DNA of 64,000 nucleotides from Salvator merianae (taxonomy: Eukaryota; Chordata; Lepidosauria; Squamata; Teiidae), in the NCBI GenBank assembly GCA_003586115.2, contig QVOM02000119.1, forward strand, positions 48,571,428 to 48,635,427, written 5' to 3'. A program made the position numbers and the translations under genes. Below the pieces are notes generated by a model. The model searched no databases, was not told the DNA's origin, and saw only the letters and a program-made list of their open reading frames with translations. Positions 45,248 to 56,376 of the stretch are shown one piece after another. Numbering within the stretch: position 1 is the first letter of the stretch; each line of letters opens with the position of its first letter.

Positions 45248-45757
45248 CTAGGAAACAAAATGAAACAAAGAAAAAAATTACTCGTTTTACTATTGTTGCA
45301 TTAGTGTAGTCTAGAAGAGAAATAACTAGGAAAAACATCACTAAACCTGCCTTTTAAAAAATGTTCCCCGTACTCCAGGTCTGCTTCAAATACAATTTCC
45401 ATGTAAAAGTGTGTGTGTGGGGGGGATTAAATGCATGCAAAACCCAAAGAAATCTGCTTGCTACTGACATTATCTGCCTGGCATTAGGTAAAGCCTGTCT
45501 CTTTTCTCAGGCGTTTAAGTGGCCAGAACAGACCTTTGTGCAATTATTATATAAGCTACACGAAAGAGCTACATTGCTTCGGCAGAAATACTATCTGCAG
45601 AAAATACAGAAAGGCTCTGTTCAGTGTGAGAATTCTGTTACAGCAAGTCCTCGTTTAAAGCAAAACCATTTAAAGCGTTAAAGTGAAACCTTCCCTCTAA
45701 CCTCTCTCCCTGGAGACAGGAAACCATATTAAAGTGAAATGGGGCCTTTTTGAACTT

Positions 45758-45825
45758 TCCACCTTAGAATGGGATAATTATTCCATTCTAAGGTGGAATA
45801 TAATTATCCCATTCTAAGGTGGAAT
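45758..45825. repeat. Inverted plus direct repeat, CATTCTAAGGTGGA
   Basis: TCCACCTTAGAATGG at 45758-45772 is inverted as CCATTCTAAGGTGGA at 45783-45797, and the second arm is repeated directly about 28 bases on. No element family recognised. Confidence 0.88.
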
Positions 45826-45984
45826 AGACTACACAGTGTGGACACTGCCACACTGCATGGCTGGAAACCTTACCTGAAGCTGGCATCAGTGGCTGTGCCC
45901 AATCCATGCCATAGCAGCAGCCAGAAAGTGTCTGGATACTGCCATGGCAACTGGCAACACAACACAGCATGCAGGTGCGCACAG

Positions 45985-46085
45985 GCACGATCACCCGATC
46001 AGGCCCGTGCGATCACGCCCGTGCGATGCCTGATCAGGCGATCACACAGGTACAATCAGTGCATCGCACTGGCATGGATGCTGCA
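45985..46085. repeat. GATCA-rich nested palindrome
   Basis: CACCCGATCAGGCCCGTGCG, ATCACGCCCGTGCGATGCC and TGATCAGGCGATCA form overlapping direct and inverted repeats in a GC-rich patch. It may be the inside of a MITE. Confidence 0.6.
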
Positions 46086-47415
46086 CCACCAGGTAAGTGC
46101 GAATGCACCTTAGCAAGAAGTGACTACCACCTCCTGGTAAGGCTGTGATTAATTAGTGCTCCACAGGTATCTGTGATTGGGAGCATCTGCTCCCAGCTGC
46201 TTGGGCCTCCTCAAGGTGCAGACGCACTTGGCTTGCGAGCATTCTTGATGCTTGCTAGGCCAAAGTGTTGAACAGGCCCAGGAATTCTTAATACCGAAAC
46301 AAGGTCTCAATCAGTAAATCATGTTATACTGAAACCGTGTGAACCTAATTCGCTTAAAATGGGCCTTAATGTATGAGACAATGCTTGAAAACAAATAAAT
46401 TCCCAAGACTCACACAGAAATACTTATTTTTATTAAAGAATTTCTCAACTCATATGCCTACTTGTCATCTCTCAGTCCAAAGATCTGTGAGTCTTTAATA
46501 TGAAACTGACATATCTGAGGTCTTTTGTGAGTATTATACGGACTGACACCACTTAGTAATTTCAAGGAAGATCGATTCAGCCAAACATATGAGGGCCCAA
46601 CCTTTACCATGATAATTAAATCCACAGTACAATAGCACATTTCTTTATCAGCAGCCACTACCTACTGAACATATGGCAACAAGACTCCATAATACTTTGA
46701 CTGGTAGGTCCATGGCAAGAATGCTGGGTTAAAGCCCTTATGTTGGGATGGACAAACTATGACCTCCAAATGTTGATGAACTGATTAATAACAAAATATA
46801 GAGAGCAAAGTAATTGCAGTCAATTTAAATTAACAAAAAAGATTTAATCTAGCTTGCAACTTGGCCAAACTATTACTTTGGATAAGCATTTATCTTATAG
46901 GCAGCTTCCAGACATGCTTAAAATGCAGCCACATCATGACACCAACACAGAGTGGAATATCTTTTGCTAGACAGTGTGGGGAAATTCTTTAAAGAATGTT
47001 GGCATTTTCCCAACACACCACTAGATTGAAATTTTAGGGGCTCATCCCATTGGCAGAAATAACGAAAGGGAACTGCTCAAACTTCTGGTACTATGTCAAA
47101 GCACCATGTTCTAAGCTGGTGGACATGTTGTGAGGAAATGTCAACATTCTTTAAAGAGCATGCATTTCTGCATGCTGTTTGGAGGGTTCCATAAAAAAAT
47201 AGTTTGCCCACTAAACAGACTTTCTTCATAGCTGTCTAATCAAACTAATTTAACTACATGAAAGTCACTATACTAAACAGTGTGCAAGTCCCTAAGCATT
47301 GGACAAACTCCTATGCCAACAAATATGGTAAATGCACACTGTAAGTGATAGTTTCTGCATGAAACAAACCAATATTATGGTGTTCAATTTCAGCTAACAA
47401 AAAATATATACTTGC
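46086..47415 (-). other. PLXNC1 intron with GC donor; body unassigned
   Basis: Distal part of the intron whose donor is GCAAGT at 47415-47410. A GAACAGGCCC motif near 46271 resembles a MITE end, but its partner is not evident. Confidence 0.5.
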
Positions 47416-47614
47416 CCGAAGAAAGCCAGAAAGACAAACGGACATCCAATTTGTCAACAGCTTTTCTACCACCGATTCTGTACGCCTTAGCAACAATTTA
47501 GGGTGTATGTTGCTGGACTGTTCCATCAAGTCCTTTGTCAAAACTTCTAGAACTTGGGTCAGGTAGAGTAAATTTGTTTGCAGTGCAATTGTCAAGTAAG
47601 ATGCGAACAGGCAT
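47416..47614 (-). CDS. PLXNC1: PLXNC1 exon ending at a GC donor
   Basis: 199 bp. Acceptor GTTTACAAACAG. The first base completes Arg, then CLFASYLTIALQTNLLYLTQ, LLRRTESVVEKLLTNWMSVC and LSGFLR. After CGG (Arg) comes GCAAGT. The next exon starts in phase 0 at GAA, so GC is the donor; the GTATAT four bases on would break the frame. LLRRTES is the first arginine segment of the plexin GAP. Confidence 0.95.
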
Positions 47615-47719
47615 CTGTTTGTAAAGAGAATAATAAATGGAGCAATTTAAGAAAGGAAAGAACTAAGAATTCCAACATTTTAAATATGTTTTAGTGCTTT
47701 GCATTTTTATCATAGACTA

Positions 47720-47775
47720 TGGCCTGTTCTGGGACCTTCAGTTGAAGGGCAGGATACAAATGTAATAAAGAAACA
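47720..47775 (+). mobile_element. LINE/SINE 3'-end scrap
   Basis: GTTGAAGGGCAGGATACAAA then TGTAATAAAG resembles the common GGGCGGGATATAAAT-AATAAA 3' end of CR1/L2-type elements. Confidence 0.5.
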
Positions 47776-48271
47776 GACACTTCTTTTGACTAAATTCTTA
47801 TTCTGGAATAATACCAACTTTGTTTAGATACTGTTACATACTATCAGTTGTCATATTAATGATTTTTGTTGAATTATTCAAAAGTCCCTACACTTGCACA
47901 ACAACATAATACATCATACTATCAATAAACTCCTCTACTTTTCAAATAACATATACTACAGACCATCTACATGGCAAGTTACCACAATATGCTGTCAATG
48001 TTGTTCAGAAACTTAAATTTTGTATTTAACAGCATTTAGGATAAAGAATATCCTGCAAACCCCATAGGATCTGTACTGACTACTATAAGAATTCCTGTTT
48101 AGAATTACCATCAACATCAGATGGATTTTTTTAACAGAATTCTTCAAATAAAAAGCTATTTAGGGTGAAGGGGAAACTAATCAAAATGTCAGCAAAAACA
48201 AATGTGACATTTATGTATTTGTATGCTGTTCTTCCATAGCTGTATAGTTTGAAGAATGTTTTAGATCGTAC

Positions 48272-48396
48272 CTGTCTTTCACAGAGAAAGTTTTCTGTTT
48301 TTCCAGAGTGTGCACCAAAGAAACAAGAAAATGCTTGTTACAGATCAATGAATACAGTGCAGCTGTGCTTTCATCCTTTTGACTTGGATTTCTGTT
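48272..48396 (-). CDS. PLXNC1: PLXNC1 exon, 125 bp
   Basis: Acceptor TATTTACAG, donor GTACGA. NRNPSQKDESTAALYSLICN, KHFLVSLVHTLEKQKTFSVK and D, ending two bases into Arg. GAP helices; compare LICNK.FLVT.IHTLEKQK in human. Confidence 0.96.
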
Positions 48397-49689
48397 CTGT
48401 AAATACAGTAGTTTAGAGAAATGACTTGCATGGTGCACTTTGAACATAGAGCTTATTTAATTCTTAAATATTGCTACCCTCTTCCTTTCCTTGTTTTCAT
48501 TAAGGGATTTTTTTTTTCCATTTTTTAAAATTAGATCTATTACTAGTATGTGTTAGGATAGGGATGGGGAAATACTGGATTTATACACTGTACTGCTGTG
48601 AAGTGTCTTGAACTTTTATTTAAAATTTTCCAAAGACAGAAGTAAACCCTGGTTTCACTCCCACTATGCAAACATAAAGCCTGGGGAATGAAAGTCCCCT
48701 AGTGCAGCAGTTTCCAACCAGCGCCATTAAATAAAGCCCTGGAAATGATCATGAAAATCCACATTTTTGGGAACTCCATCTAATGGTGCTGCGAAGCAGT
48801 AGTGTGGCCAGTTGGTCCAGTAGCCACTGCCCCTCCTCATGGCAGCTACAGGATCAAATCAGGGCCATGCATACTTTTGCAGAGTGCAAAAGTAGGACTC
48901 TTGGGAGCAGATGATGTCCTTGGGAATGGACTGGAGGCCAGATGGGTGTGGTGATGTGCAGTCACTGCACTCCCAGCGCATGGTGGTATCTGGTCAGCAT
49001 GTTCCCAGTGTTCTTACAGCAGGGCCTAATGTGGTCATGCAGATGTTGCAAAACACTCTAATCCTTCCTTCAGAATTACAACACTTTTGGCAACCAAGGA
49101 GCAACTTAATTAAAGTTAAGCATTAGGCATAAAATCCTGCAATAAGATTAATCACTTACAGCAACTATAGCAAGGATGATAAAAGGGTGAAAATAAAAAT
49201 GAAAAGCAGTAGTGAAGTGGTATAAGGTGATGTTTAAAGTCAATACATGTTGTTGTTGCCATTGTTGTTGGGTACCCTCAAGTTGTGGCCCACTCCTGGT
49301 TGACTGCATGGATACTTCCATGGGCACCTCTATGCAGTTTACTTGGCAGAGGTATACAGAAGTGGTTTGCCATTGCCTACTTCTGGGTGAGGCTGGGAAT
49401 CAAATTTCTGCTTTCCAGGTACTTTGCTCTACCACTGAGCTACTTTGCTTTTAAACATAAAGATTAACTACAACAATGTACAGCAATGTACATTAATCCT
49501 CCAACTGCCACATGAGTGAAAATGATACATACAGTAGCTACAGATATCAGTTAATGAATTTATCATAATTTCTCTATCTTCAAAGCAGATAAATGGATCA
49601 GAAATACTAAGGAAATCCCAACATTTTCCTTTCTACTGAAGATTGAATCTTTTTTTAGAAGAAAACTAAATTGTATATAAAATACTTAC
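48397..49689 (-). other. PLXNC1 intron with SINE
   Basis: Contains the tRNA-derived SINE at 49245-49445. The GC-richer part 48690-49050 looks repeat-derived, but no ends were found. Confidence 0.5.
49245..49445 (-). mobile_element. tRNA-derived SINE
   Basis: On the minus strand GTAGCTCAGTGGTAGAGCAA is a textbook tRNA A-box region, and GCAGAAATTTGATTCCCAGC a B-box region. Then comes CAGAAGTAGGCAATGGCAAA and a body ending in GTTGTTG repeats. It is a SINE head, not a tRNA gene, since no acceptor stem closes. Confidence 0.8.
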
Positions 49690-49737
49690 AACTGGTTCAG
49701 CAGAATCGTTAATAAATACAGATGTATTGTCTCCGGA
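49690..49737 (-). CDS. PLXNC1: PLXNC1 48-bp exon
   Basis: Acceptor TTTATTGCAG, donor GTAAGT. 16 codons, phase 0: SGDNTSVFINDSAEPV. It fills the variable, hydrophilic loop in the first GAP half (human SGGFTHIFTED...). Because it is a multiple of three it could be skipped without frame change. Confidence 0.9.
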
Positions 49738-50034
49738 CTGCAATAAAATATCAGGAAATAAATGTTTTAAAAACTTCAAAATATTAACAGCATTAAAGTT
49801 ATTTTTTAAAACACGGCAATTTGAGTTGTATAGAAAACGAGACTGTACATGTTCTTCAATGAAACAGAATTTTAAAAAATACTATTTTATGCTTCTATGT
49901 TCATAAAAAGGCATCTTAAAACAGCATGCATTCAGAACAGCTATGTTTTATAATATGCAAATTATTTTTTACCGAAGGATGTTAATATATACCATTGGTA
50001 TTTTCCACATTTAGATTATAAGCAAACATAGCAC

Positions 50035-50135
50035 AGCTTTGTTGTTCTTTTGTTATTAAGTCATGTTGGACTCTTCGTGACCCCATGGACTCCAGCATGC
50101 TGGACCTTCAGTCACTCTAAATGGACTTTCAGTAA
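50035..50135 (-). mobile_element. RTE/BovB fragment, short
   Basis: The plus strand TTAAGTCATGTTGGACTCTT then CGTGACCCCATGGACTCCAG is the same antisense BovB end as at 26215. Confidence 0.72.
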
Positions 50136-50469
50136 ACAGCTACATAACCAGGTGTGGTGAGCTAATCCTCTGCATGTTTTTCAGCATATCTTGAAATAAA
50201 CACTGCAGAATTTATATACTGAGCTACAGTCTAGACATGCTAAAAACCACTAGTAAACTACACAGTGTATTTAAGCAAAGTTTAACATGCTTTCTTCAGA
50301 TCGAAACCATTAATAGAGTTTAATTTAATGGGGCATTAAATACATTTAAACAGTTCATGCTCCAAACAAAATATCAAAAGCTGGAATATTTTGTTGGAAT
50401 TGGCTAAATTGGCTATTCTGATAATTATGATGTTCCCCTTAAGTAGCTCTTAAGAGCACCAGATTGGGT

Positions 50470-50595
50470 TAGTGTATTTATTTATTTGTGTATTTGAATT
50501 TTTATTCCATCCTATGCCCAAAGATCTCAGGACAGGCTACAGCAATAAAAACAAAATGTAAAATAAACACACTAAAAACAATAACAGTGCCTGAA
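50470..50595 (-). mobile_element. CR1/L2-type 3'-end fragment
   Basis: TATTTATTTATTTGTGTATT, then TTTTTATTCCATCCTATGCC and GACAGGCTACAGCAATAAAA is the antisense of a LINE/SINE 3' end (…GCCTGTCC…GGATGGAATAAAAAT…). Confidence 0.65.
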
Positions 50596-51251
50596 AGTGG
50601 AGAGAGGAAGCTGTTTCTACCACAATCCACAGAAGAGACAACAAATCAGGAGATGATTTAAAAAATAACTAAGATTTCAGTATTTTTTTTTCTGTTTATC
50701 AATGAAAGAAAAAAAACATTTGAACAATAGAACAACACAATCCCAAACAGGTCTTTTTGTTTATTTGGAGCTCAAAAACAGACCCTAATTTCCATTTCAA
50801 ACTTGAAACATTGAAAATGGCCCTACTATTAAGGTGTAGTTGAACATTACCGGCTCCTCACTTTGCTTACACCAGTCTTAAGTGTACGCAATGACTATAG
50901 ATGCATGTCTGCGAATGCATTTATGTCCCACTAACAGAGGACCTTCATGATTTAATTACTTTTTTCCTCTTATGTCTCTTAGTCACCAACTCCAGCTAGG
51001 AAGAAACACATGGGGGATTGGGGCACTGAACTGCAATACGAAGGATGGTAATAATGGAGAAGGTTCTGGACATCCATCTCTATGTTGATTGCCTCTTGTT
51101 AGGAACACAGAGCACTGGCAACAAAGCAGCTCGTGACATCTAAATGCATTATTTAAAAGCAAAAATAAAAACCACTAGACCAAAACAATCAGATTTATTT
51201 TCCTCAGTTACTGCAGAAAGTTTAGAGCAGAACAGATCAGCATATATTTAC
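50596..51251 (-). other. PLXNC1 intron remainder
   Basis: AT-rich, no element recognised. Confidence 0.55.
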
Positions 51252-51355
51252 CTCTGGGAAGAAAGTCCTAACAACAAAGTGTTTATAGTCTAGGAAAGGA
51301 ATTGTTCCAAAATTGTCAACCACATCCAGTTTTTCCATCTGCAGTTCAACAAACC
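51252..51355 (-). CDS. PLXNC1: PLXNC1 exon, 104 bp
   Basis: Acceptor TTGTTTCAG, donor GTAAAT. Two bases complete Gly, then FVELQMEKLDVVDNFGTIPF and LDYKHFVVRTFFPE, ending in phase 0. Start of the plexin GAP; GTIPFLDYK is conserved across plexins. Confidence 0.97.
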
Positions 51356-53936
51356 CTGAAACAAGCAAAGATTCCCTGAGGTTTGTTTTTATACTATAAC
51401 ATTATCTTAACTATAACTTTCAATATGATCCTAGAAAGTAGTTATCAGAGGCAATTCTTTAGAGAACAGGTTGTCTGTGAGCTTCTTTTATGGAAAGTGA
51501 ACTCTTGCATGCTTTGGAATTTTTGCTACTCGGTTTTCACAAAGCATGATTTTTTACACAAAATGTAGACTGACAATAATAAAACACATTTTGCAGTAAA
51601 TGATGACAAAGGCTGTATTCAGAAGGTGAGAAAAGCTGCCCAGTTAGAGGCCTTTGGGGTGTGGTCACTCCCATCAGACTTGAGCGAGCTTCTGAGGTGT
51701 GAAAACTGCCCTCGGGGTGTCCTGCCAGTAAATCCTAGCAAAGTACCCAAGGGACACTTTTTGCCTATTTGTGCCCCTAACCACCATCTAAAGAGATGAT
51801 GGTGACAGATGTGATTTACCTGAGATGGTTTCTGGTTGGTGTGATTTAGTTCCAGGCAAAAAATGGCTGACTTCCAAAGTCATTTGCAGTCTGGCACTAA
51901 ACTATACCAGGTGGAAACTTCAAACTGAAGAACTGCAGGAGTCTCAAGACAGTGTGGGAAAATGCTCCCACTGCAGTACAAAAGAGGCTGCCAGACTTCT
52001 ATGCCTGCACTGGCAAGCACTGGATCAAAATCCAGGAACCTGTTGCTTTACACCATTTTTTTGGTGTAAAGATCTTTGCTGGAAGTGGACATTTGCATGT
52101 CTACACACCAAGCCTTCTAAGATGACTTGTAGTTCTCCACTCCATAGTACTAAGTCTCAATGAACAAGGACATTAGTCGCTGCACTCCTCTCAAGACCGT
52201 GCAGACAGTTTCATCAAACTACTGTGGGTTCATAGGGACTGGCTAAGACCCTGCAGACCCTCATGGAGGTGACAGCATAGTGTGGCCTGAGGTTGATGAG
52301 GAACGGAGGTGGTTGGCATATGATCTGGGAACGGAAGGTTACTGAAGTGTGATCACGACAGAGAGGAAGCCAGAACACATGTGTGTGTGTGTGTGTGTGA
52401 CACAAACTGTCTGTTGAACAAGTCAGCCAGTTCTAGATGGAGGGCTGAACAGCTCCTCCCAATGCTCATTTGGGTTCATTACAAACCAAAAAGGGCATTC
52501 TATGTATATATTCACCTCTGCATCAGATGAGTGGTCTGGCAATGTTCCAGCACAGATTGCACCACATACAGTGCAGCAAAGAGGAAAGCTGATGCTTAAA
52601 CCTGGCATTTAAGGGGGGACAGCCAAGAGAGATCTGACATAGTGGCAAGCCTGTCTATCTGTCCCAGTGGGATTCCAGCAAGATGGTGGCATTTACCACC
52701 CATCTAGTAAGTCCCTAGAATTATTTGGTGACCTTTGATCATTTTTCTTTTGATAAGCAGCACTTATACCTCATCTTCACCCCATTCTCCCCTTGTTTTT
52801 TTATATTTTCATACCCAGGGATCCCAGTTCTGTTTTGCATAAGAGGTCTGCAAGCACCTGAATGACACATACAGAGTTTCAGCTTGTTGAATAACTTTCT
52901 TCCTCTTTATACTTGACTGCTTATCACTTAACGATGGAAAACTTGCCCCAGTGCTGACTGCTTCTAATTCCTCAATATGATTGAATGTGGGGTTTTTTTC
53001 AGTCTTTTCATGACTGTGACATGTTTGTAAGTTCATAAGTTTTATTCATGCGGAGACAAATATTCAGTAATTGTTTTAGTTCAGTTTGCACATCAATGCC
53101 ATTTTTAAATACTTCTTCTACTAAAAGTCAAAGGCTCTCAAAATCTTGTCTAAATTTGGTAGAAGCAGAGTTGGCCCTGCTTAGTACTGTACTTAGGTTG
53201 GAGATTTCTTGGGAATTCCAAACACTGTGAGCAAGACTGAAAAATTTAAAAACATCCTGGAAGAAGGCAATGGAAAGCTATTTGTGTACTCTTGTCAAGA
53301 AAACTGCATAGATGTTCACGTGTACGTATGCGCACATTAAAGGTTAGAAAATAATAGGCCAAAGCACAATAAAGATGGACTAGAGAGAGTATAACAATGG
53401 GATGAGAACATTCATGTCACATGCTAGCACTGCTAAAATGCTTTTAAACTGCTTTTTGTCTGCATGTGAACACAACTAAAGAGTCATGCTTGACTGTTTT
53501 GTAATGCTATAGGGACCACCTTTTCAAACGTCCTTATGCCAAAAACTCTGCAATACATGTCAGGTACTGTAATAAGCAGCACAATGTAGACAGTGACTGA
53601 TAACTGGTCAGCACAGTCACACAGTATGATGACCCTGGTAGTTTGTGTCAACAGTGCTAGCCATTAATTGAAGACTTTTGAAGCCAATTCTTGTCTTCTA
53701 GGCTACTGATCTTCTGAGGTTTATTCTGTGTGGCCCCTATACGGTGACTGTATCTGTTACACCTCAGTGGCACGATACTACTTTATTATAACAACTCTAA
53801 TAGAATTCTACTATAACAATGAGAAAAATCACTAAATGGTTAACAATACATAGATTTGATAGAACTGGAGTCTTGTGTATCAACAGAGCCAGTTGTTGAT
53901 CTACCTTCATGAAAAATAACTCTTAAAGAAGCTTAC
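51356..53936 (-). other. PLXNC1 intron, mostly unassigned
   Basis: Holds a TG microsatellite and, at about 53253-53320, AAGAAGGCAATGGAAAGCTA and CTTGTCAAGAAAACTGCATA, a fragment of the RTE/SINE type. The plus ORF at 51825-52163 (112 codons) has a LINE-like 'CLHWQALDQNP' look, but I cannot confirm it. Confidence 0.45.
52379..52400. repeat. TG microsatellite
   Basis: About ten TG dinucleotides. Confidence 0.95.
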
Positions 53937-54038
53937 CATCTCGTATTTCTTTACGAATGTCACATTCCAACAATTCCAGCTGTTCGCTAAGTTCCTTATT
54001 CAACTGTTTGGATTTTCTTTGAGTCACACAAATAGCAG
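53937..54038 (-). CDS. PLXNC1: PLXNC1 juxtamembrane exon, 102 bp
   Basis: Acceptor CTTTTTCTAG, donor GTAAGC. Two bases complete Ala, then AICVTQRKSKQLNKELSEQL and ELLECDIRKEIRD, leaving one base into Gly. The basic stretch marks the cytoplasmic side of the membrane, followed by the juxtamembrane helix. Confidence 0.96.
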
Positions 54039-54627
54039 CTAGAAAAAGAATATCCACAGTAAATTAACTATGTATATCTACAGTATGTATTTGCATTCAT
54101 CTTTAGCAAAATGAAACAGTAAAAATAGGGTTACATAATCTACTTGGGTTCTGCTGGCCAGATACTTTACTCTCCAGTGTATGTGCCATGGCTATATGTG
54201 TGGCCTGACTGAGACCTATTTTGTGGACAGCAGGTGATGCACGAGGGAGCTATAGTCACTCTGTTTTAGATGATGCCCATTTTTTATTTTTAGTTGCCAA
54301 ATACTAAAGGCAGAGCAACCATAACCATCACTATGCAAATATGCAGTTATTGAAGGGACAGTTGCTTTGAAGAAGCCTGGTTGTAAATGTTAATGTTAAT
54401 GTTAACAGGAGGTGTGCATATACTTAGAAATTGTGCACTTACATGAGGCTGGCTGCAGAATTGCCAGACTTCTACAATGCCAAAAGTTAATGGTACAAAA
54501 GATTTGCTACTGTGGATTTCCGTGCTATTGGCTATTGACAGTTCTGCCGAATAGATGACTTTACTGATCGCCAGTTCATATGTCTACATGTATTTAATAA
54601 ACAAGACACATCCCCAGTGCAACTTAC
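54039..54627 (-). other. PLXNC1 intron, nothing recognised
   Basis: Includes TTAATG repeated three times near 54389-54407. No element called. Confidence 0.6.
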
Positions 54628-54733
54628 CCCCACATAAACCCAAAACAACTATTGGGATTAATAAAAGGCTGGACAAATACAAATAACTGGGCATTTCGTT
54701 TGGAACTTCGTGCTCAAATTTTCCTGCTTTTAC
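54628..54733 (-). CDS. PLXNC1: PLXNC1 transmembrane exon, 106 bp
   Basis: Acceptor TTTGCTCACCAG, donor GTAAGT. VKAGKFEHEVPNEMPSYLYL, then the hydrophobic LSSLLLIPIVVLGLCG and one base of the next codon. It holds the single membrane helix that continues into the next exon (AICV). Confidence 0.96.
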
Positions 54734-55855
54734 CTGGTGAGCAAAAGAAGAAATTCAATTAATAAGGAGGACCTTAAAGACACTCTACATCTATAGCAGA
54801 GCCCAGTCACAGTGTGAACTTGTCTATGGAGATAAACAGCAGTAGCACAAAGTCATCCTATAATAACTCAGCATTCACAGGTGTCAACCATGGAAAAGAA
54901 TTTTCATGTGTAATATAAAGTATTAACCATACTTTCAGAAATGAGCGATTCTTAGAAAAATTAAACATTTAAAGCAGAGGGAGTAAAACTGGCGCACTCC
55001 AGTTATGGGATTACAACTCCATCTTTGCAGATCATCTGTCTAGGCTTGTCAGGGAATTGGAAAGTAGAATATCTGGAGTGTTGACTCCTGTTGATATAAA
55101 ATCTTTGTACCATTATTTCACCATCTGTTGTAAGTCATCATCCCATAGAATGTTTTACATACACAATCTGTACATAGAAACTGAAATGAATTTCTGATAA
55201 GCTTCGTCTGATTGTTTCTTTGGACATTACTGCACTTACCTAGCTGGTACAGTCCAGCAGGACTAGGTCAGGCTGGAGTAATTCTGGCAGCAGGAACTGT
55301 CCCACTGTCCTGGAACAAGCCTTCTGCACTTGGAAGGCTGTTCTGGGACAGCCCCCAAGCTGAGTTAAAACATCATGTGATCTTTGGAGCCAGCCCCAGG
55401 GTCCTCTCTAGCCTCAGAGGCCCAGGGGAGCCCATTCTGGTGGTCCAATTTGGTGTGCCACTGTTAAACTGGAACAAGGAGGCACGCACTCTTCCACACA
55501 ACTCCCTGTTCTGCTCTATGAGGTCCTGGACTGCCAAAAGGCAACCTGGTCTAGGCTGCCATTTTGATTGCCCAGACCAGGCTATCCTGCATCCAATGCG
55601 GACGAAGTGTGCTAGCAGGTGGCAGAGACTCCCCTTAAGCTGGTCTACCATGTGGAAGGGAGGCCTCTGAATCCCTTCCTGAACCAGCTTAAGGGTAAGC
55701 ATGGAAAGGCCCTTTGATACGTTGCAATGACTTTGCTATCTGCTTGCTTTTTCAGTACTTTTTGGAGATAGAGCCACATCTTTCCTCATGAAAGTGAGGG
55801 CTGACAATAAACCCACACAATTATAACAATACAGACTGTATAGGCTTTTACTCAC
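54734..55855 (-). other. PLXNC1 intron with a MITE-like block
   Basis: A GC-richer block at about 55213-55722 begins near GGACATTACTGCACTTACC and ends near GGAAAGGCCCTTT, echoing the GGGCC-TTCTGCAC ends of other MITEs. Two opposed ORFs there (152 and 109 codons) are mutual shadows with no domain. Confidence 0.5.
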
Positions 55856-56053
55856 ATAAATTTTCACACTGGAAATATCAATTTTGTTAGTAGAATGTGC
55901 TTCCCTTTTGCCACGGCAATTTATGATGCTACGTGTTTCCGTTTCCGAAATATTTTGGACTGTGAAAGTTATATTTACCAATTTGCTAGCATTCATGTGA
56001 GACATAACAACTTCAATCTCATCCTTTGAAATATTTAAGTTATCTTTCTTTTT
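55856..56053 (-). CDS. PLXNC1: PLXNC1 exon, 198 bp
   Basis: Phase 0 to 0. Acceptor CTTTCTTTTCAG, donor GTGAGT. KKKDNLNISKDEIEVVMSHM, NASKLVNITFTVQNISETET to DISSVKIY. Last extracellular part before the membrane. It has three N-x-S/T sites (NIS, NIT and NIS). Confidence 0.95.
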
Positions 56054-56172
56054 CTGAAAAGAAAGTACAAAATAAAATGAAACATGAGGTATGTGTAAAA
56101 TACACATCAAACAGGTATGGAAATACTTAAAAAAGATTTTAATTTGCTTTTAAAAAGTCCCCCCAAACTTAC

Positions 56173-56376
56173 ATGTATTTTCAACTCCAATTCTGGGTCC
56201 AAATCAATTCCCAATTCATAATGAATAAAGACTGGGTCAGCATCATATTTAAATTCAATGCAAGGCATATTTCTTTTTTCAACTTCTAGGACAATTTTAC
56301 CATTTGAACTTATTCTCTCCGTCGTAAGAGCTGGTGTTCTAAATTCACAACTCATAGGTTTGTTGCATGTAAATGT
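56173..56376 (-). CDS. PLXNC1: PLXNC1 exon, 204 bp
   Basis: Phase 0 to 0. Acceptor TTGTTTTAG, donor GTAAGT. TFTCNKPMSCEFRTPALTTE, then GKIVLEVEKRNMPCIEFKYD and GIDLDPELELKIH. Ectodomain, IPT-type beta strands with paired cysteines. Confidence 0.96.

Noticed and set aside
47406..47411. GTATAT as donor of the PLXNC1 exon at 47614
   Set aside because: It adds four bases and breaks phase with the next exon (ETFGEP...).
49380..49442. tRNA gene on the minus strand
   Set aside because: The A and B boxes are present but there is no closing acceptor stem and the sequence continues into a SINE body.
51825..52163. 112-codon plus ORF as a gene or LINE
   Set aside because: A faint LINE-like reading was not enough to call, and no splice support exists.
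55212..55702. 152-codon plus and 109-codon minus ORFs
   Set aside because: They are mutual shadows in a GC-rich MITE-like block and carry no domain.
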